Shown here piece by piece: positions 35,843-49,089 of a stretch of DNA of 64,000 bases. Positions within the stretch are counted from its first letter, which is position 1. Each line of letters opens with the position of its first letter. The position numbers were made by a program, and so were the translations under genes. The stretch lies in contig NC_054882.1 of the NCBI RefSeq assembly GCF_018320785.1, positions 27,656,719-27,720,718 on the forward strand, written 5' to 3'. The notes beneath the pieces were generated by a model, which worked only from the letters and a program-made list of their open reading frames with translations, had not been told where the DNA came from and ran no database searches. Source of the stretch: Cheilinus undulatus. Lineage: Eukaryota; Chordata; Actinopteri; Labriformes; Labridae.

Positions 35843-37010
35843 TTCAAGACCAAAAAAATCATCTTTAAAGAAAGGCAGACTGAAATAAATGAGACTAAAT
35901 TCAATAAATGACAGGCCAATTCATAAAATAAATCCTTCTGGAGCTCCACTGTGCTGTTCTTTGCCTCTCTGTGACACAAAAATGCTCTGTGACGCAGAGA
36001 GGGCCCAACCCTTGGACAGGCACTCACAGCCATCTGTCACCCAAAGCCGAATCAGACAGCTCTCACTTTTAAAAAGGCCAAGAGGCTGTCGGAGTCGTGT
36101 CGTCTCCAAGGATCACACTTTTATTTTACGTCAGCTTGCTCTGAGAGCTGTAATCACTCGTGGACAGAAGTGTAAACACTTCAGCAGCTTGTTCCAGAGA
36201 TCTCCTCTACTCCAGCATCAGCCGGCGGATCGAATGTCTGCACTTCATATGAGATCCTCCAGTGACAACTGAAACTGAACTAATACAGCTGAACTCTGAT
36301 AACTGAGTCGACAACCACTGACAACTAAGACAGAACCGTTTCCCCCTGCTGGATTCAGACCAATCAGAGAAAGTGTAGATAAATAGAAGCAGATGAGCTG
36401 CATAAAATATTTTAAACTTTGAGACAGCTGAAATGTCAATCATGTAAACGGAGCTGAAGCAGTGTCAGTGTGTTTTAAAACCCACTGCCTGGGTTTGGTT
36501 AAGATAAGGCTTGAAATAAGGCTTATTTCAAACTTTTTAAATATTTCCTGTACAGAAAGAAGGAACTTTTTGCCTATTTTAAGTTTTTTCTTTGCATTTC
36601 TTTTTTTTTATCAATTCCACCACCAGGGGGCTCTCATTTAAAATAATAACAGAGGACGACAAGAAAAGACAATGTAAAGACACACACAAGAGTGTATGGC
36701 TGCAGCTCGAAGACCTTTATCAGCTTGCCTCCCTCGTAATGGGAAATTAACTTTGAAACAAACAGCGGTCTACTGTTTCGTGGTTACACCTTGCCTCCTG
36801 ACAGACAAGGAAGGCTGACAGTCATGGCTGCCATCCACCTTTTTTTTGACTTAAGGGAGAGAGTTGTCTTTCATCTGGATGCACCAAGTGATGATGACAC
36901 TTCTACTAAATGTCATCAGAGAAAGAAAACCCAATCCCAGCTGTCACTGAGCGACTGAATGATTGGTCACCAGTCAATCACAGGTACTCCAACGTCTCTG
37001 TAGGTTATAG
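35843..37010. other. Intergenic, no gene recognised
   Basis: A 127-codon open frame at 35889-36272 (+) has no recognisable domain and opposing frames of similar size. I see no support for a gene. Confidence 0.45.
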
Positions 37011-37984
37011 CAGTGGTTCTTAATGTTGAGGTTGGGACTCCCTAGGGGGTCACAAGGCACTGAGAGGGGGTCTCCAGATAGCCTAAAAAAACTATGAATA
37101 TTTTTTAAATTACACCATTGCCACTCTACACCAATTTTGCCAAATTTAAATTCATTTTTAACAGTTTTCCCCACCATTTTTGCCGATTTTATCACATTTT
37201 GCCACTTAAAACCTGTTTTAATCCATTTTAAACCTTTTTTCTGCCTGTTTCTGCCACTTCTAAACCAATTCTTGCCACTTCGCATCTAATGTTGCCTCAG
37301 TTGACCCATTTTTGCCATTTTTTTTACATTTTACACCCGTTTTTGCCCATTTAACCACATTTCCCTATTTGATATGCTCGGTTTTGCCAGTTTAACCAAT
37401 TTCTGCCAATTTTTTTGTCTTAGTTAACAATTTTTGCCAATTTAAAGCCATTTCAGCCAATTTTTAATGCTGTTTTACCATTATCTGTGCCGTTTTTGCC
37501 ACTTAAACCTATTGACACATTTTGCTTATTTTTTGCCACTTTTCACCCATTTCTGATACTTTTAAAATCCAATTTCACCACCTTTTTCCTCCATTTTTTG
37601 CCATTATTAACCTATTTTAGCCATTTTTAATCCATTTTAATTCTGGTTTTAACAAAAGGAATTTACTTTTTTACGAATGCTATTCACTACACAAATGAAT
37701 AAAAAAGATAGTTGTTTATTGGTATGAGTGATTATTATTCAGGTTAAATATAAGATATGGATACCACAGCTTAACTTTACAATGAACCATGCTTTTGCTG
37801 ATCTCCATGGCTCCCCAATCTGGCTGTGCCCCAGAAAGCCCCGCCCCCACGGGTGGCCTTGACTGCACGTGATTTTTCTTGATTGTGCATGGCTATGTTC
37901 ACCCCCCTACAGGTACAGTGGGGGTCCCAGGTCTCTGGCACCTTTATTTTGGGGGTCACAGGCTGAAAAGATTGAGAACCCCTG
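37011..37984. mobile_element. Non-autonomous hAT element with internal minisatellite
   Basis: Starts cagtggttcttaa and ends ttgagaacccctg, hAT-type inverted ends. Flanks ggttatag (37003-37010) and ggttagag (37985-37992) form an 8-bp target duplication with one mismatch. Inside, 37115-37660 is a degenerate tandem array. Length 974 bp; no transposase coding. Confidence 0.88.
37115..37660 (+). repeat. Degenerate minisatellite, unit about 20 bp
   Basis: Repeated units such as ttttgccatttttaaccaat, with variants (ttttgccacttaaaacc, ccaatttttgccaattt). The period varies from about 14 to 24 bp. It lies wholly within the hAT element at 37011-37984. Confidence 0.8.
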
Positions 37985-38472
37985 GGTTAGAGTACTGAAC
38001 AGTTGTCTTCTAGTCCTGCCGTCCAAAAGTATGCAAACTTGATCAAAATATGACCACCTATACGTGATAACTTCTACATCACTGTAGCAGCAAAGCTAAG
38101 TTCTGGCTAGATGTAAAGTGTGAAATCAACAAAATTTAAATGAAAAGAAAGTAGAGGTGATTAAAAACTCATGTTAATCTTAAAAATTAAGCGACAATTT
38201 CAGGTTGATTTGATGACAACTGTTGTAATTTGCTGAAAAAAGAGAGCAAACATTTTCATGTATTGTTTAAAGAAAGGGGCAAAAGGATGAAAGTAACAAC
38301 GGGTGATGATAAAAATTCAGGTGATGAAAATACATCAAAAATGTATGTGTATTATTAAGTGATGAAAATGGTTGTGAAATGGACATAAAAGTGATAATCC
38401 TGAGATTAAATCATTATTTTCGTTGTCATTTAAAACATGTCATTTTGTGCCTTAGTCATTTATTATTTACAA

Positions 38473-38724
38473 TATTGGTTCCCAAACAGGATCCTGGAGG
38501 GGTGCCAAAGATTTCAAGCTTTGCTTGGTTGTTAAAATTAGATTTACACCTACCAATTAAAATCATAATTAAAATACTCAAAAAAGAACAAAGCATGTAC
38601 ATGTATGCCTGTTTTTTTAGGGTTTTCTTTATGAGACAATTAAAATCAATGTTGATTTTAGGCAGTGATTTATCCATTGTATTTCATGGGGTCTTGGGGG
38701 AGAGGACTCTGTCGGGAACCACTG
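38473..38724. mobile_element. Short hAT-type MITE, exact 8-bp target duplication
   Basis: Ends tattggttcccaaac and gggaaccactg are inverted-repeat-like. The flanks atttacaa (38465-38472) and atttacaa (38725-38732) are identical. Length 252 bp, non-coding. Confidence 0.82.
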
Positions 38725-38732
38725 ATTTACAA

Positions 38733-41355
38733 CATGTAGTTTTTGTTACTTCGCCTTAAAAAAGTGTGCTTCCATCAAACTGCTCAACTCGACTTTAATG
38801 TCTGAACTGCCAAGCACTGGAGGTCAGCAACAAAAAGTCTTTGGGTACTATTTCATCTCGAAATTACCTTTTGGGAATTTCTGAGGTGAGAAATTGATGT
38901 TGGTGATTGTTAATATCTACAGTTTCCCAAAATTTGTCGTCAGATTGGAAATGTGCTCTGTTGTTTTCGAAAGTGAGGAACTCCACATGCTCAGTCAAGA
39001 GCAGTTGGCCAGTAGGCTGGTCAGTCACGTCTCCTGCAGGACAGCCCCCAGCAGCAACATCATCATCCAGATCCACCCATAAAACAGACTCTATGCATGT
39101 GCATGCTCTGCTAGATTGTCTTGAAGATGTGAGATCCTATGAGATCCACAGCAACCATACATTTCGTCGCACATGGTGTCTCTGTGCCACCATGACAAAC
39201 AAAAATCCCGTTTTAACTCTAAAAATTAAGTTCTTTGACTTTGAAGGTCATGTTAGCAGTCAGATAAATTATATAACAAAGGAGTAGTCATGTTTAACAA
39301 ACGTGAACATTTTTTACATTTTTTATTCCTTGCCATCCTCCCTTATCCGAATCCATCCACATTAAATACCAAAAAGTCCAAATTTCTGCCCTAATATTGC
39401 AATAACTAAATTGCTCCTTCTTTCCCTGCAGAGCCCATCAGGACCTGGGACAGAGGATGAACTCTGCCCTCCCTGAGGTCTCTGCCCTGCAGCCGTGACC
39501 TTACCATCAGCTTATCCTGCAGAAATGGAGCAGTGAAGGGGGGCCAACCCGACCGCTAGCTGACCCGGCTTCATTTTCAGGATACTAAAATGCACCGAGC
39601 TGCTCAAGCGGAACATATGGAGGTGCAAAAGAGAGGGAATCACGGAACATTATCCGCCCAATTACACAATGAGAAGAGCAACCCGCTGGTAGTATCCATA
39701 CTGCACGTAATGTTCACTGAGCCATCGGCCCCCTCAGCCCCGATCAGACCAGCTCAGCCTGCCCCACCTGCAGGGGTCCCAGCCCGGGACAGTCTGCCTC
39801 ACAGAGAGACGGAGACAAAACAGCTCATAAATATGTGAGTCAGTTAAAAAGTACAGAGAAGAAACATCCTGTGTCATTTCGCAAAGAAAAAAAGAAGCGA
39901 CCTCGTGTCCTATCACAGCAGATGCTCTGCAGATGATGTGATTTCTGTGGCTACCAAGAGACTCAATGCTTTCATGGTGAACCAGTTCAGAGTTTAATGG
40001 AAAAGCACATTCAAACTTCTTGCATGTATTGTATTGCGAGAGTAAACACACCAACATTTTGCACGACAACCTCTCGTCTTTCCTAGTTGTCATGAGAATA
40101 CAGAGTAATGCTCCTTCTCACTCAACAAGGCTCAGCGGTGCAATGACTTGACACATTATGACATGAACTCTACCCTGAATAACCTGAGCACAGAGTGATG
40201 AGAGGCTGACTCGCATGCATGTCGGCAAAAATGGTACTATCTGTGAACTTTGTGGAAGAGGTTTGAAGTAGTTATTGTGGAGGACTGCATATAAGGACAC
40301 AAGTTGTTTTATTTGTGTGGGTTTTCAAAATGTTTTTGACAGAAAGTGCAAGGCAGAGATTAAACTAATCCACGCTTTAGTTTGACAGAAGTTAGTCCTA
40401 ACGTTAGGCCTTTTTACAAAGCTTTCACATGATTTCTCCGTGCACAGTAATGGACATCATTACTTCACCCTTAACCTTAGGGATTAATATATTGAAGGTT
40501 TTCAGTACAAAAAATGCCTGATTAGTTTATACCCCACCTGAGAGAATGTTCCAGAAAAACTGCTAAAGATGTGGGATAATCAATCCAGCAGTTCCCAGTC
40601 ATGTAAGTAATCTCTGTTTGTCACAACCTGAATTTTCCTGTGTTTAACTGTTCACTATGCAAAAACTGGCTTTGATTTAGGAATTGTGATTTAACTGCAG
40701 CATTGTCCTTTAAATTCTCTTTAAATTATCTTATAACATTTCTATGTTGTGTAAAATCACAGCACAGCTTCCAGATCATTTCTAGTGCACATAAAATATC
40801 TTTAAAGGAGTGTGGATGCCAGTGAAAGCAGGCTCACCTCAGATCTCGAAAGGCTTCAAAACAAACAACAAATGTGTGTTCCTCTCTATTTCCCATCTGT
40901 TTAAGACATGTGACCATCTGCAAGTGATTGTGTTCAAGGTGGATTTTCTTCCCAACAAGCCAAAAGGCGGTATCTTTACAAAATCTTTCATGCGTTGGAA
41001 AGCCAAGGAAAAACAAAAGCAAGTGCAAACTCCAACACTTGTCTGTTCATAGATGCACAATATTATCTGTAAAAAAAGTCAGCAGGTTTGAGAGCTTCTG
41101 ACAACTTAAATCTGCTATACGTATCCACAGAATGTAAAAATGTATAAGTTCCCTTTTTGTCCTGATTCCTTTGACTTTACAGTGCGCTCTAAGGTTTTAA
41201 GTTTAGGTCAACTCTACAACTGCTTTATTTTTTTGCACTACTTCTTTATATGGATTGTATATTCTCAATTTGACAGTTTAAGATCCATAAAAAGAGGGCC
41301 CATGTGTATTTAGCGCTCTAAACATGTAGGCAAAATTTTAGTAGCCTTCTGTTAA
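38733..41355. other. Intergenic, no gene recognised
   Basis: No recognisable gene. The patch at 39420-39840 is somewhat GC-richer but has no domain and no clear splice pattern. Confidence 0.45.
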
Positions 41356-41359
41356 AGTG

Positions 41360-42660
<1,301 letters not shown>

Positions 42661-45600
42661 ACGGGCCAAACAGAGCAACAAAACAGTGACGTAGCAGCTA
42701 CCGAGGAGTAAAACGGCTCTGGGAAACTCCATAGAGAACTGCATATCGCGAACCATGGCAACTTTAGACATTTCAGTACACGACTCTTGTCTTTTTGGGA
42801 AAGAAAACAAATCAATGCTGTTCTTTGTTCTTCTTTCAATGAAGAAATGTCGTCAAGTTCTGATAAAACTGACACTTTAGCAGCACTCATGTTAATCTCT
42901 TCTGCCATATTTGCACCGGCCTTTTGTCGATGCTTGCTTACATCACGACTCTGCTGCGCCCGCAAGCACTGCCCCTCGTTGCTGATTGGTCCTGTCACTT
43001 TCTAACCGGGCTCAAACAGTTCAGACGGTGTAACCATCGCTTTACAATGTTACTTAATTTCACTGCTTATTACCAATTGAAGCATTTAAGTAGATTCACA
43101 GTTTTCTTTTTCAGATATATAGAGTTATTAAGAGTAGGGATGGGTGACTTTGGTTCTTAACGGGCTACATGAATTTTTCTCTCACTGCCACTAGGCCAAA
43201 TTTTACTAATTTTACAGGATATTCTCCAATTAACTGTTACAATTACCAATATTTTTATAAGGAAAAAATACTGTTTTCATCACAGTTTAGCAAACAAATG
43301 TTTGTATTTTTAACTCAAACGCAAACGGTATTAATATGAACATTTTGATGCATATAAAATATCTTTACCATTGGTTAAGGCCAATTTTATCTCTAATTTC
43401 TTACAAAGAAAACTCGACCACCTTTCAAAAGTTAGGTGTGAAATTTTTGTGTGGATCAAAAAGTGACATCTGGCATAACAGTGATAGGTCAGTGACATAT
43501 GCCACAAATCCAATATTTTTCATTGACTAGGGCTAAACCTACTCGGCTACCCAGTTGCATGAAAACAGTGTCACTATATTTTCCATTATCCTCAGCAAAC
43601 AGACACACTATAGCGATGCAAAACCTAATTTGGTGGTAAAAACAGTCTTTTTAAGCCAACCTATTGCACTCCATAAACCAGAAATCAAAACCATTTAGAT
43701 ACGAACAGAAAAAAACTGTCATGATACCAAATTTTTCCAAAGTTAGCTTACACCAATGAGTGAGCTAAGGGGTGAAATAAGAGTGAAAGTCTGAGCAAAC
43801 AATTTCAAGATTTTTCTACAATAATATGTAAGTTAAGTTTCCTCAAAAGTTTGTTTATAGAGAAGTTCTGTAGGGGGAAAAAACGTTTTTCTACAATAAA
43901 ATCTGCCCGTTTACAGCTCCTTACAGCCTCGTAAATCCTAACCCTGCTACGGTGGCTGCATGAGGCAAATAAGCTAATGTCGCTCTTTCACGGAGCAGGA
44001 GGTGGGAAATGTGTCCTACCGATTTCTCCGCCTGTCTTTGATGAGCTCACAGAGTCGGGGTCATCTGGAAGCCATTTCTTCTTGTGCTTTCTCCCTCGTC
44101 TCATTTTAATCTCTCAGTGCAGCCCCACACCTCCCCCCTCCTCCCCCCCGCTCCCCGGGGAAGCCGGAGTTCAGTGACCGAGCTCCGCGCACGCCAGGCC
44201 GGCATGGCACGCAAGCTCATCCCCGCTCCGCTCCCCTAGCACGCAAAAACTCGACGGGATTAGAAACAAATATCCCTTTACTGTACATAATACATGGCTT
44301 CTGTCCTGGGTGCCACATTAAGTGAAGATCTATCACGCAGCCTGCACACGGTGAAGCAGGAAAGTGTCTGGTCAGGAGGAAGTGTTGGGGAAGAGAAAAG
44401 AAAACATGCTATTGTGCTAACAAGTTGCTCTTAATAATAGACGATCTTTGTGAGCATTTACTATAACTCTGTTAAACGCACTTTCTAATGACAAGTTTTC
44501 TCTGCCAATTTGTTGTTAAAAATTGTCCTATAGGTTTCTTTTTCTATTTTTGCACCAGTTATAACCTCAGAATTAAATTTTGCCAGATAGGGTGCATCCA
44601 AGGACAACTTTCTGTCCCCAGGAACTTCACAGCCAGGACTGTTTGCATCTGTGAGAACAGTTCATACTAAAATGTCTGGAAGTTTTTTCTTTTTGACAAG
44701 TCTCCCAACACCAACTTCAAAGTGTCAAAGCTGTTAAATGCGGGTGGTCACTAACATAAGTCAAACATCTGACCTTGGAAATGCAGCATCATGCTGCTAA
44801 AACTCCACATGAAAGAGGAGCATGTGTTAGAAAATATTGTTTCAATACCATTACTTTCAGTAAATGTCTGAATTCTTCTTTTTATCCTTTGACCAAAGAT
44901 CTTAAATCACCCCACTGAAGCATTTTCATGAAGCAGCATAACCTTCTTTTATGTGGCCTGTCTTTCCCTTTAAATCTTAAAGGACACATGACATTAGACC
45001 TGCCGTGATCCCACTATTCACTCCATCTTACATCAGTTTATTGTGAAACAAGTGAAGCCGTGGAGGTTTGACAAGTATACAAACAAGGAACTGAATTCTC
45101 AATAATTCAATCTTGTTTTGTGTGCCTGGGGTTTTTATTGTGCTGTCTGTGGTGAGATGCTTGTGTAACACAATACATGCAAAATTGTCATAGTGTACAA
45201 ATACTTTGTTATGAGTGCTCTCCTCCTGGCCTCTGTTTCTTAGAAAATCAAATATGGACTCAGACCACATTTCAGTTTAAGCATGCACTCAGACATATTT
45301 TTTGAGGGAAAAAATATTACAAACACAATGTTTTATTTGTTGCATGTCAGATACTGGATCAAATCAGTGGTGTTTAACTACTGCATCAAAACTTTTGTGA
45401 GTTGCCCGTACTCCACAGCACTGCTGAACGAAAAAAATGGTGATAAATATGTTTTATTTGACATTTTTGACCCTACTTGGAGTAGTGCAACAGGTTGTTG
45501 TAGTAGTACAGTGGTGCAGACATCACTGAAAAATATACACGATAGAATGTCATTTTGTCTGACAGCTAACATTGTCTAAATTTGTCTCTCTCTTTCTGCA

Positions 45601-46022
45601 TCCTCCTCTATCCCTCTTTCTAAGCTCATTGGGTTGAAGCTGTCTGCTTTCCATTGATTAGTCTGGGTTTCTTTCGAGTGTCTGCCTGTAAAAATAGTTT
45701 TTTCATGCTTTTCATGCTAAGGCCAAATATTGCTTGCTCATGCTGGATAAATGTTGGGAGTCTAAATAGTAGGGTTGAATCTGTTCTTTATGGCAGGTGT
45801 CCGAAGAAAACTGATGTAATTTGGAGCTGTATCAAAAAGAATGAATGATTGAGAGTCTCCTGCTGTTCAAATCAGTGTGGCGAAGAAATGAGAGTGAATC
45901 AAATGGAGGTTGAAAAACTAAAAAAAAAAAAGTGAAAAGATTACATTATCATATGCCAAGATTACCATTCTTATTATTCCGTACCATAACTTATCATATC
46001 ATATCAAAAGCATTGAATATAC
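42661..46022. other. Intergenic, no gene recognised; GC-rich patch near 44.1 kb
   Basis: The stretch 42660-43010 looks like an old dispersed repeat without clear ends. Around 43920-44260 the sequence is GC- and CpG-richer than its surroundings; it could be a regulatory island. Otherwise A/T-rich and featureless. Confidence 0.45.
44190..44244 (-). promoter_or_regulatory. Cluster of three CACGC cores (possible AHR response elements)
   Basis: CACGC (GCGTG on the minus strand) occurs at 44190-44194, 44208-44212 and 44240-44244. The middle copy with its flanks (44205-44214, TTGCGTGCCA on the minus strand) fits the full xenobiotic response consensus KNGCGTGMSA. The patch is GC-rich and about 10.5 kb upstream of the first CYP1C gene. 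Function is inferred only. Confidence 0.35.
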
Positions 46023-46578
46023 CACTGTTTCTCAAATAGGGGTATGTGTACCATATTTTGAATCCATGGAAAAATACTTTAAAATAACCAATAAATATTT
46101 CAATGAAATAAAAGTGTAAGTTCATGAAGTGAATTATATACATAGTAGGGTATTCAATGTATTTGTCCTAAAAACCCCTGAGTCTCCATGGCAGGATGGT
46201 TTCACCCACCCTGGCACATGCCACATGACATCACCTGTCAATCACTGTATTCTCCATCACTCTAGTCATAAATATGTTCATGATTTATTTTTTTGTGAAG
46301 AAATGTTTATCTTTAACTAAGTTCGGGATTTCAGTTTGAGAATAAATCTTTAATATGACCCCAAAAAAGAGGCACTAAGCTGTAAACTATTTTAGTGTGC
46401 AAAAGTCGTTAATTATAATTAAGTTAATTATTTTTTAAACAGGTTTTTAGTTCTAAGTGTTTTTATAAATAGTTCAAGAGAGACCACTACAAATGAGCAG
46501 TGTTTTGCACACTGATGGTTTTAGATGTTCGTGTACCTGTCCAGTCACTATTTTCTCTACATTAGTTTGCATATCCAC

Positions 46579-47110
46579 ATTTAGGCCCCATCCACGCGGA
46601 GACGAAATCAGGAGTATACGCAAAAATTTTTTGTCGTCTCGGGGTTTCATCCACACGGAAACAGTGTTTTAGGAGGCCGTAAATGCTACTTTTTGAAACC
46701 AGGTCCCAGAATGAACAAATCTGTAAATGCTTACCGTTTCATCTCTACGGAAGAGTATTAGGGCCACTGAAAAAAAAAAATTTTGAGACAAATTTATTTT
46801 TTTCAATTGTGAGAAAAAAGTCCGAATTCTGAGTTTAAAGTCAGAATTCTGAGATTAAAGTCAGAATTCTGAGAAAAAAAAGTCAGAATTCTGACTTTAT
46901 TCTTCAAATGAAAAAAAAGTCTCAAATGTTTTTTTCTCAGAATTCTGACTTTAATCTCAGAATTCTGACTTTTTTCTCACAATTGAAAAAAAAAATATTT
47001 GTCTCAAAATTTTTTTTTTCAGTGGCCCTAATACTCTTCCGTACATCTCCGTGTGGACAGCCAACCGTATCTTTCCTGAAACCATTACGTAACACTTAGC
47101 ATAGCCCATT
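46579..47110. mobile_element. Second-level repeat with ccacgcggagac / cgtgtggac motifs
   Basis: The left edge ttaggccccatccacgcgg, repeated inward motifs catccacacggaaacag and (beyond the palindrome) ctccgtgtggacagccaacc are those of a common fish non-autonomous repeat. It is split at ctc|ta by the palindromic element. The right edge is not resolved and could lie further right. Confidence 0.5.
46746..47043. mobile_element. Near-perfect palindromic MITE, probable TA target duplication
   Basis: The whole unit is a long inverted repeat. The left arm cggaagagtattagggccac is mirrored by the right arm gtggccctaatactcttccg, and the inner parts contain units of agtcagaattctgag and their reverse. It is flanked by ta on both sides, as expected for Tc1/mariner-type MITEs. 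It can form a hairpin of about 140-bp arms. No coding. Confidence 0.85.
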
Positions 47111-47595
47111 TACCCCACATGCGCATGTCGACCCAAAACAACAATGGGGATCACAGGGCTGTGTTCGTGCTGCAGAAGCTACTGAGTTTATTATGGCTTT
47201 TACAGCAAAATCTGATGCTCCTTTACCACCACCGTGAATAGCATACACCTGATGTTCTTAAATCCACCGTGGAGAACAACCAGAGGGGCAACTAGAAGAA
47301 AGCTTGTGGCAGTTTTCTGTGATCTTCTTCTCTCTTTTGGTGCATTTCCGTGGCAGCAGTACAGCGCCACTTACAGGCTTGGCATATACCACAGCGTTTC
47401 CAGTCGTTTTACTGGCGCTCCATTAACTTTTAAAATGTTTGCAAAAAGATTAAATGTTTGAAATTTGAAATTGTTCATCAGTAAAAATGTGTGATAAATC
47501 AGACAGCTGTCACAGCACTGTATAGTGTCGGGGGTACTTGGCTGAAAAAATATTTCACATGGGGTACATCACCGAAAAAACGTTGAGAACCAACG

Positions 47596-48260
47596 TAATA
47601 TATCATATCTGCCATATCATATATCGTATCCAATTGTACCATATTTTCCCGTATTGGTGTCTTATGCTGTGTTCCAGGCAACCCGTAACTCGGAAATTTC
47701 CCAGTTGAAATCTCCGAGTTCCGACCTGAAAGCGTTCCAGGCAAATTACGACTTCGGTTTGAGCGCAAGGAATTCTGGTATGTAAACAAACCAACATGGC
47801 AGACATTATAAGATTTATGCTTAATCATTTCAATCACCAAAGGAGCCTGCAATTTGCTCATTTGAGTGAAACGGAGGAGGGAAAACGGCGCATAAGGTAA
47901 CAGAAGCTTATACTTTATATTTTACGGTATTTGTCATTATTTTGAAACCCTGCCATATTGTTTAGGCAGTGATGTGACGTCAGAAGTCGTAACTCGGAGC
48001 ACATCGATCTGGTACAAGTTCACGGGTGGGAAGTTACGAGTTCGCCTGCCGTCCCAGTGCACTTTCACGAGTTACAGGTGGGAAAAACACGAGTTACGGG
48101 TTGCCTGGAACGCAGCATTATCGTATCGTACTATATCAAAGCATGCTGTATCAAATTGTAACTGATTGTATTGTATCGTATTGTGTCAGCCGTACGGTGG
48201 TGTGTGTTGCGTATGGTATGATACTGAATCAGATCATACTGTGTTGTATCTAATCATATT
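47596..48260. repeat. Degenerate ATCAT/ATCGT satellite interrupted by a MITE
   Basis: Sequences at 47600-47660 and 48118-48260 are made of pentamer-like units (atcat, atcgt, gtatc, attgt). They are two halves of one array separated by the Harbinger-like insert at 47665-48117. Related text occurs at 45945-46020, 48905-49085 and 51068-52010. Confidence 0.7.
47665..48117. mobile_element. PIF/Harbinger-type MITE with TTA target duplication
   Basis: Terminal inverted repeats tgctgtgttccaggcaaccc / gggttgcctggaacgcagca match except for one base, and extend inward with cgtaactcg / cgagttac. Flanking TTA at 47662-47664 and TTA at 48118-48120 is the duplication expected of this superfamily. Repeated internal cgagttac motifs occur. 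Non-autonomous, 453 bp. Confidence 0.9.
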
Positions 48261-48904
48261 TTATCATAAAGCATGCTGACACCTTTACATGAACATGTAA
48301 AAAGGAGCAGGGTTTTGTTGTTTTTGTTGCACATCTGCTGTGTGTTTCTTTGCTCTGGCCATGGTCACAGTGCACAGCCCACTAACTGTAGTATTCACCT
48401 TTATTTATCATTCACTTTTATCCACTGGTCTGGTCAGTTTTATCCCTTTAGCACCTCATAAAGATGCACATGTTGACATCAGTGTCTTTTAAAGGCGGAC
48501 AAAGAACAAAAGAGAGACACAGTGATGTCAATTATTTCTTAAAGAATTTTGTAAAAGTCCCACACTGTGGACTGTTGACAGGCCCATAAAATGCACTAAA
48601 TAAGAAAACAGGAAATCACAAATAGAGAATGGAATCACTACATACACTTCTTCTAGTTTATGGATAACAATTCTGAGGAAATATATAATTTCGGGTAAGA
48701 AATCTTACTTATTTTGTATTTTATTACCATTGATAGATATGATCTAATTTTGGTATGTGCTCAGTGACCTGCAAATGTTGGCTGGAAATTAAAATTAAGA
48801 AAATAAACCAATTTTAGATGCCCAGGAGGTCTTTTGCTGTAGTATTGAAACAGGTATTAATATCATTTGACCTTAACTTGTATAAAAATTCTGGTATAGT
48901 GACA
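48261..48904. other. Intergenic, nothing recognised
   Basis: A/T-rich sequence between two satellite islands. No gene seen. Confidence 0.4.
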
Positions 48905-49085
48905 ACTCTAGAATCATACTGTTGTGTACTTTCCTTGGATGACCAGCATCACTCTATATTGAATCATATCATACTGTAATGTGTCGCCATGTATCATCAT
49001 GTATCCTATTCTATCATAGCATCTTGTATTGTATCTTATCATAACCCAATAAACCCTATTCATATCATATCCCAGTACATCATAT
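48905..49085. repeat. Degenerate ATCAT pentamer satellite island
   Basis: Runs of atcatatcatactg, gtatcatcatgtatcc and catatcatatcccag. Same type as the halves around 47600-48260. Confidence 0.65.
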
Positions 49086-49089
49086 TAAA

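Larger units (their letters stand above)
46023..47595. mobile_element. hAT-type element containing nested insertions
   Basis: Starts cactgtttctcaaatagggg and ends ttgagaaccaacg, which are hAT-type inverted ends. Flanks gaatatac and taatatat match in six of eight positions, a worn target duplication. Inside it lies a second repeat starting at 46579, and within that a palindromic element at 46746-47043. No transposase seen. Confidence 0.65.

Noticed and set aside
35889..36272. 127-codon plus-strand frame
   Set aside because: No recognisable domain, and frames of similar size lie on the other strand.
46579..47110. GCGTG/CACGC motif in ccacgcgg considered as an AHR site
   Set aside because: It is part of a dispersed repeat and matches only the core, so no regulatory meaning can be claimed.
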